Below, in pieces: positions 60,101-64,000 of a stretch of 64,000 nt of DNA. Under the pieces are notes generated by a model, which saw only the letters and a program-made list of their open reading frames with translations, did no database searches and was not told the DNA's origin. The translations under genes were made by a program, and so were the position numbers. The DNA comes from Cardiocondyla obscurior (Eukaryota > Arthropoda > Insecta > Hymenoptera > Formicidae): positions 6,820,001 through 6,884,000 of the forward strand of contig NC_091869.1 in NCBI RefSeq assembly GCF_019399895.1, read 5' to 3'. The first letter of the stretch is position 1. Each line of letters begins with the position of its first letter.

Positions 60101-61162
60101 TTTAACTTAGTTTTCATTAACGTAATTTATTTTGCGACTCGTATTTTTCATTCGTATACGTTGTAAATTATTCGCGATAAATAGAAAAGTAAGTAGTAAA
60201 AGCGACGCATACAATGAGCGTCTGCAAATGTACGTAATGGTTTAGAGAAAATATTAAGCTAATGCGAAGAAACTTTCACGCGTCTTCCAACCTTTCGGTG
60301 CACCCGAGTAACGCCGGCAGGTAATTAACTATATATGTATATATATCATGTTATCTTTTGCCTCCAGCTCGCTTGCCTGATGCCTACCTGCCTGCCCGAC
60401 TGCCTACTCTGAATCCGTTTCCAGACATGCAATTATGTCTGATGGAAATGGAAGGCACGTGCACATATAAAATACGAAGACGGAAAGAGGGAGACTCTCA
60501 CATTATATTGTCCGTGTGCGCTTCAATTGCTGCTACGTGCGTGTCTCCGCCGTATTTCTCAAAATGTACTGAGATAAACATATTCACCCCCTTCAACAAG
60601 TTCGTAAACGAGACTAAACACAGCACGCTATAAGCATAAAATAATTTTTTCTTTCTATGTTATCATTTTTATTAATCGTACAATTTTTTTTTATGTTCTT
60701 AGTAAATATGGACAATTTATTGCTTGAGAAAAAGAAAGAGCGTCACCCTCCGACAAGCAAAGACAAAAATACGAACGTTGAACTAAACGTTTCCCCAGGT
60801 TATCTTTTGTCCGAAGGGGTCAAAATTCTTGTAAAACCATAAAGAGGATTCCCAGTCATTAGATCGTTTCGTTATAGGATCCCTCATTTTTCCCCACCCT
60901 TAGCATCCGTCCAACTCCTTAAATTTCTCTTCCGTTTCATAATACGATGAAAATCGCGTTGCTCTTGAGAGGCTCTTGGCTTTTATTTAAGAAGACTTAC
61001 AGCGCAAAACATTTTTGTCGAGATAACACTTTGTAAAAACGAATAGAGAACAGAGAGAAACAGCGCTCTTGTCGATAAGATTTCTTGTTAAAAACATTAG
61101 TTTAAATTCATTTAAAATTATCTACAATTCGTGACAAAATTCAGAAGCTGCAATTTCTCTAT
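57109..61162. other. non-coding interval
   Basis: No supported gene was seen. It includes a T-rich run at 58360-58382, purine-rich DNA at 59510-59580, A-runs near 60030, AT-rich DNA at 60120-60350 and a GCCT-rich patch at 60360-60410. A 61-codon ATG frame at 60657-60842 with a hydrophobic start is recorded as a finding. The 156-codon frame at 57639 begins at a non-ATG codon and has no recognisable domain. Confidence 0.4.
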
Positions 61163-61195
61163 TAAAAAATAAAATAAAATAAAATAAAATAAAAT
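61163..61195. repeat. (AAAAT)n microsatellite
   Basis: A short A run followed by five to six AAAAT units. Confidence 0.85.
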
Positions 61196-63526
61196 TATGA
61201 ACAGCACTCGTCTTCTTAGTTGAAACCGTTTCTTTCGCTCGGTTCGAGTGAAATGCGAAGGGAAAACGCAGCACGTGCGACGGTGCAAAATCGGTGCGGC
61301 GTTGATAGAAATAAGGAGACCCTCTCTTCAGAGTGGCAGAAATCCGGGGCACGAGGACGCGGATCCGTGATTTTGCTGTTCCCCGACCACCATAGATCAC
61401 CGCGTCGCAGCAATTGAGTTAGGAAGGAAGGAACCAGTTCGGCAAACACTTCTCTCGCAACGCCGTCTTCCTCTCTTCCTCCTAACCCCCGTTTCCCTTC
61501 TCGCCCCTCGAGCCTGCCGCCCGCCAAATTTATGGCTTAAAAAAGTCCCGGACGACCGGAGTCGTTCGCTTTATCTGTAATGTACTGATCTTGCCTCCGT
61601 CGACGAGGGCACCCCTTCTTACTCCTGACGTCGTTCCTGTCCCTGGACCCCGCCCGGACCGAAAGAAGCCACTCCGATCTGGATACGGAGTCCACCCGGC
61701 GGCGCTAGTATACACAAGGGTGGACCACCACCACCATTGCCGTCGCACCCCGTAGCTTTCATGATTTATAACAAGGCGAGGAGGCGAAAAGCGAACAGGG
61801 CAGGCGAAGAGAATCGATGCCTTCGAGTCTCGAGAGCCGGAGCTTTGGCGGGACTACACTTTTGATAAGGGTTTACGAATCGCGCGATTCTGTGCAAAAG
61901 ACTGGATACCGCGCGGCTTACGTTCTACGAGAATTCCGTAAGGTGAAAGGTCATGCAAAAAAAAAAAAGCACGATTTCGATAGCTCCTATCGCCGCGGCT
62001 GAAAGCGGATAGTTTATTCCGCGAAAAATCTATTCTTCTCGCATTAAAATGGCCTTTTCGTTGTTCGTTTAAGACAAATAATAAAAATTAACACAAACTC
62101 CATGCGGTGTTGTTAATCTATAAATTAATATTTAACTAATTGATAACAATTTTTAAAACTTTCTTTTTTTCATTACGTTGTAACGCAAGTCGTGCGCGTA
62201 AAAATTTAAAGGCCGTCGGGAGTATCATACGCCGGCATTGGAAGCGGTTTAATCAGAGAGGAGGAGAAACAAAACGCGAGAGAGAACAAATAAGGAGAGA
62301 GAACATCCTCACCTCGTGTCTGCTCCTCGAAAAGGCTGTTCTAAGTTTCCCAAAGACGTCCGTGAGCGGGAACTTTGAGTACAAAGTTGTTCGTGTGCTA
62401 CGTGCCGGGCAAGAACCGCAAGTTGAGAAGACGTAGGTATGGTCAGACAGACATGTGGACACCCGATTGGAACGGCATCGTCACTGCCGCCGTCTCAAGA
62501 CGAGCAATCACTTAGGCAAATATTCACGCACTGATGCATCTTCAACATGTGGGCGCCTGTTACACTCGATACGAACAACTACCGTCAAGGATTTATAAAG
62601 CATAGGGGCTTCTAATTGAATGCAACCACCATCATATATTCGAAATTTCATCTACGAACCTCTACAAACATCTGTTATTCTTCGCGAAGTCGGGGAAAAA
62701 AAAGAAGTTTCGACGAGAAAGAAATTATCGGAATATTTCATTTCAAATACAGTGAAAACAAGAATGAGAGAACGATAAGAACGCGTGCGAAAGTAAAATA
62801 ATAAAGCACCTAATTGTTTCGCGACAAGATTTTTTTTTAAGCGTGCAAGGAAGACGAGAAGTTTCTCTCCGATTAAGTCTAATGAAGGATGGTCGTCTAG
62901 AGAACGGTTCAAAGGAGTTTTGCGCACCAAACGATTCATCAGGATACGTAGGGTTCAAACCTCGAAGCTTCTGCGGTTCTACCTCCTTGAGGCCCGACCA
63001 TAAAGTTCGCCCTAAGGACCAGCATCCTTACTCCATAAACCTAACCCCGTCATGTAAGTAAACGTGATTCCTTTGATGATCTCTAACTCCTTTGCTCACG
63101 AAAAAAAGATTCCACATATACAAACAGATATTTTTACAAATTTTACATCTCACAGATTACAATTTTGTTATCTTTCCTTTTCAAATTATAACTAAATCAA
63201 TTAATATTACTCTGTTATTTTTCATTCTTATGAAATTGGCGTGACGCGTAAATTAGCTGTTAATTATTACTGCTTAAAATCGACGCTGATTAAGTCTCTC
63301 TCGCTTGGCTTGTTTCACGCGAAAGTCAACGTCGGTTATCAAGTCGGAGATTTGAGATTCGATTTAATTTGCAACTAGGATCTTTTAAAAAATATGTGAA
63401 AAAAATTTAAAGCGTGCGCAAAATTTGTTCTAGTAATTAAAAGAAAAAGATACGGGTGAGCGGCGTACGTGCCGCGCGCGAGCTACGTTCCCCCGCCACC
63501 TCCACCATCGCACTGTCCTTCTCCAG
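61196..63526. other. non-coding interval
   Basis: GC-rich at 61240-61800, otherwise mixed. A T-free A11 run is at 61959-61969. A donor-like TCAT|GTAAGTAAAC at about 63055 is preceded by 200 bp of balanced DNA, but no acceptor and open frame pair convincingly with it. Confidence 0.4.
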
Positions 63527-63673
63527 CGGTCGACCGAGACGTACGTACGCAGCACGTGCTCCGTACAAATTAAAGATCCACGCACAATCGACGGGCCAGA
63601 GGGACATTATCTGGCGTGAATTACCATCCTGGATCAATCGTGCGTACCGGCGACTACATCTTTTCGATATAAG
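63527..63673 (+). CDS. possible internal exon, 147 nt, unrecognised
   Basis: A pyrimidine-rich acceptor (CACTGTCCTTCTCCAG) precedes 63527 and a consensus donor ATAAG|GTAAGTT follows 63673. Of the three frames only one is open from end to end: one base completes the previous codon, 48 codons follow, and AG is left for the next exon. It reads GRPRRTYAARAPYKLK near the start and RDIIWRELPSWINRAYRRL further on. No ATG lies in this frame within the exon. No domain is recognised. The splice sites are the best unpaired set in the window, but without a cDNA or homologue it could equally be an untranslated exon or chance. Confidence 0.25.
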
Positions 63674-64000
63674 GTAAGTTAACACCACGTGTACGTGTAC
63701 ATTAAATTCGCGTCTCTTTACCGTAAACGAAATGTCGATGAGTACAACCGGGCTCGAGGGAAGAGGGATTCAATCGACGAGTTCGCGATAGATTCGGGAC
63801 ATATTCATTCGTGGTGTAGGAAGGCGAGGTCGGAAAAATCTTTTCGCTAGCGTATTTTTATGACTGCGTGGTGTGACCGAGAGTAGAGGTCGGTCACACG
63901 TGCGACGTACACATCTTGCGCAGTGATCAGGTGAATAGTACATAGGAATGTGCCGGCCGGTCGGCTGCCGTAGTCAACTGGATATTATCACACAATATTA
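63674..64000. other. non-coding interval to the window end
   Basis: Balanced composition; if 63527-63673 is an exon this is the start of its downstream intron. A 9-bp inverted repeat (GGTGTGACC-type around 63872-63896) is the only structure noted. Confidence 0.35.

Noticed and set aside
62970..62990. Partial match to miR-307 (ACCTCCTTGAG)
   Set aside because: Match lies outside the seed and no stem-loop is present.
62935..63000. tRNA-like B box (GGGTTCAAACC)
   Set aside because: No A box at the right distance and no acceptor stem could be drawn.

Overview
The window looks like nuclear DNA of an insect, most likely a hymenopteran and perhaps an ant. This rests on its style, not on a recognised gene: CG dinucleotides are abundant, GC-rich patches alternate with AT-rich spacers, (GA)n/(CT)n microsatellites and A/T runs are frequent, and introns have GT...AG ends with TTnCAG-type acceptors. 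There are no bacterial operons, ribosome binding sites, tRNA or rRNA genes, CRISPR arrays or recognisable transposon proteins. No open frame is longer than low-complexity composition or chance would give in 64 kb (rough estimate: about 170 codons by chance), so this is intron or intergenic territory with small, scattered exons at most.

The best-supported content is a pair of homologous two-exon modules on the + strand, 19.9 kb apart: module A (exons 7660-7764 and 7917-7960) and module B (exons 27541-27860 and 27974-28017). In both, a 56-57 nt 3' part of the first exon (about 91% identical) is followed by a short GT...AG intron that has diverged in length and sequence, then a 44-nt second exon (80% identical) with an identical GTAAGTC donor, then about 70 bp of still-alignable intron. 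No single reading frame is conserved across both copies. Both first exons end with an 8-codon ATG-to-TAG frame whose stop codon is the last codon of the exon, and both second exons carry an ATG 8 nt before the exon end. I read them as alternative leader (5' UTR) exons of one + strand gene whose body lies outside the window. The gene itself is not recognised.

Layout: 1-1340 CpG- and purine-rich block; 1341-7659 non-coding; 7660-8032 module A; 8800-9233 a possible small secreted-protein gene with TATA-like box, good start context and AATAAA; 9.2-12.8 kb non-coding with simple repeats and a small regulatory-looking patch at 10.55-10.83 kb; 12.77-13.41 kb GC-rich candidate promoter or first exon; 14.4-15.1 kb GC-rich with a TATA box; 19.78-20.17 kb candidate enhancer with homeodomain cores and an inverted NK2-type site pair; 27541-28100 module B and a 15-bp hairpin; 28.1-43.7 kb non-coding; 43.7-45.5 kb two possible coding exons; 45.5-63.5 kb non-coding with a (TTCC)n array and a TAATGC minisatellite; 63527-63673 a possible exon with strong splice sites.

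Most annotation beyond the duplicated modules is tentative. Deciding tests would be RNA-seq or long-read cDNA alignment and comparison with related hymenopteran genomes, neither of which could be run here.
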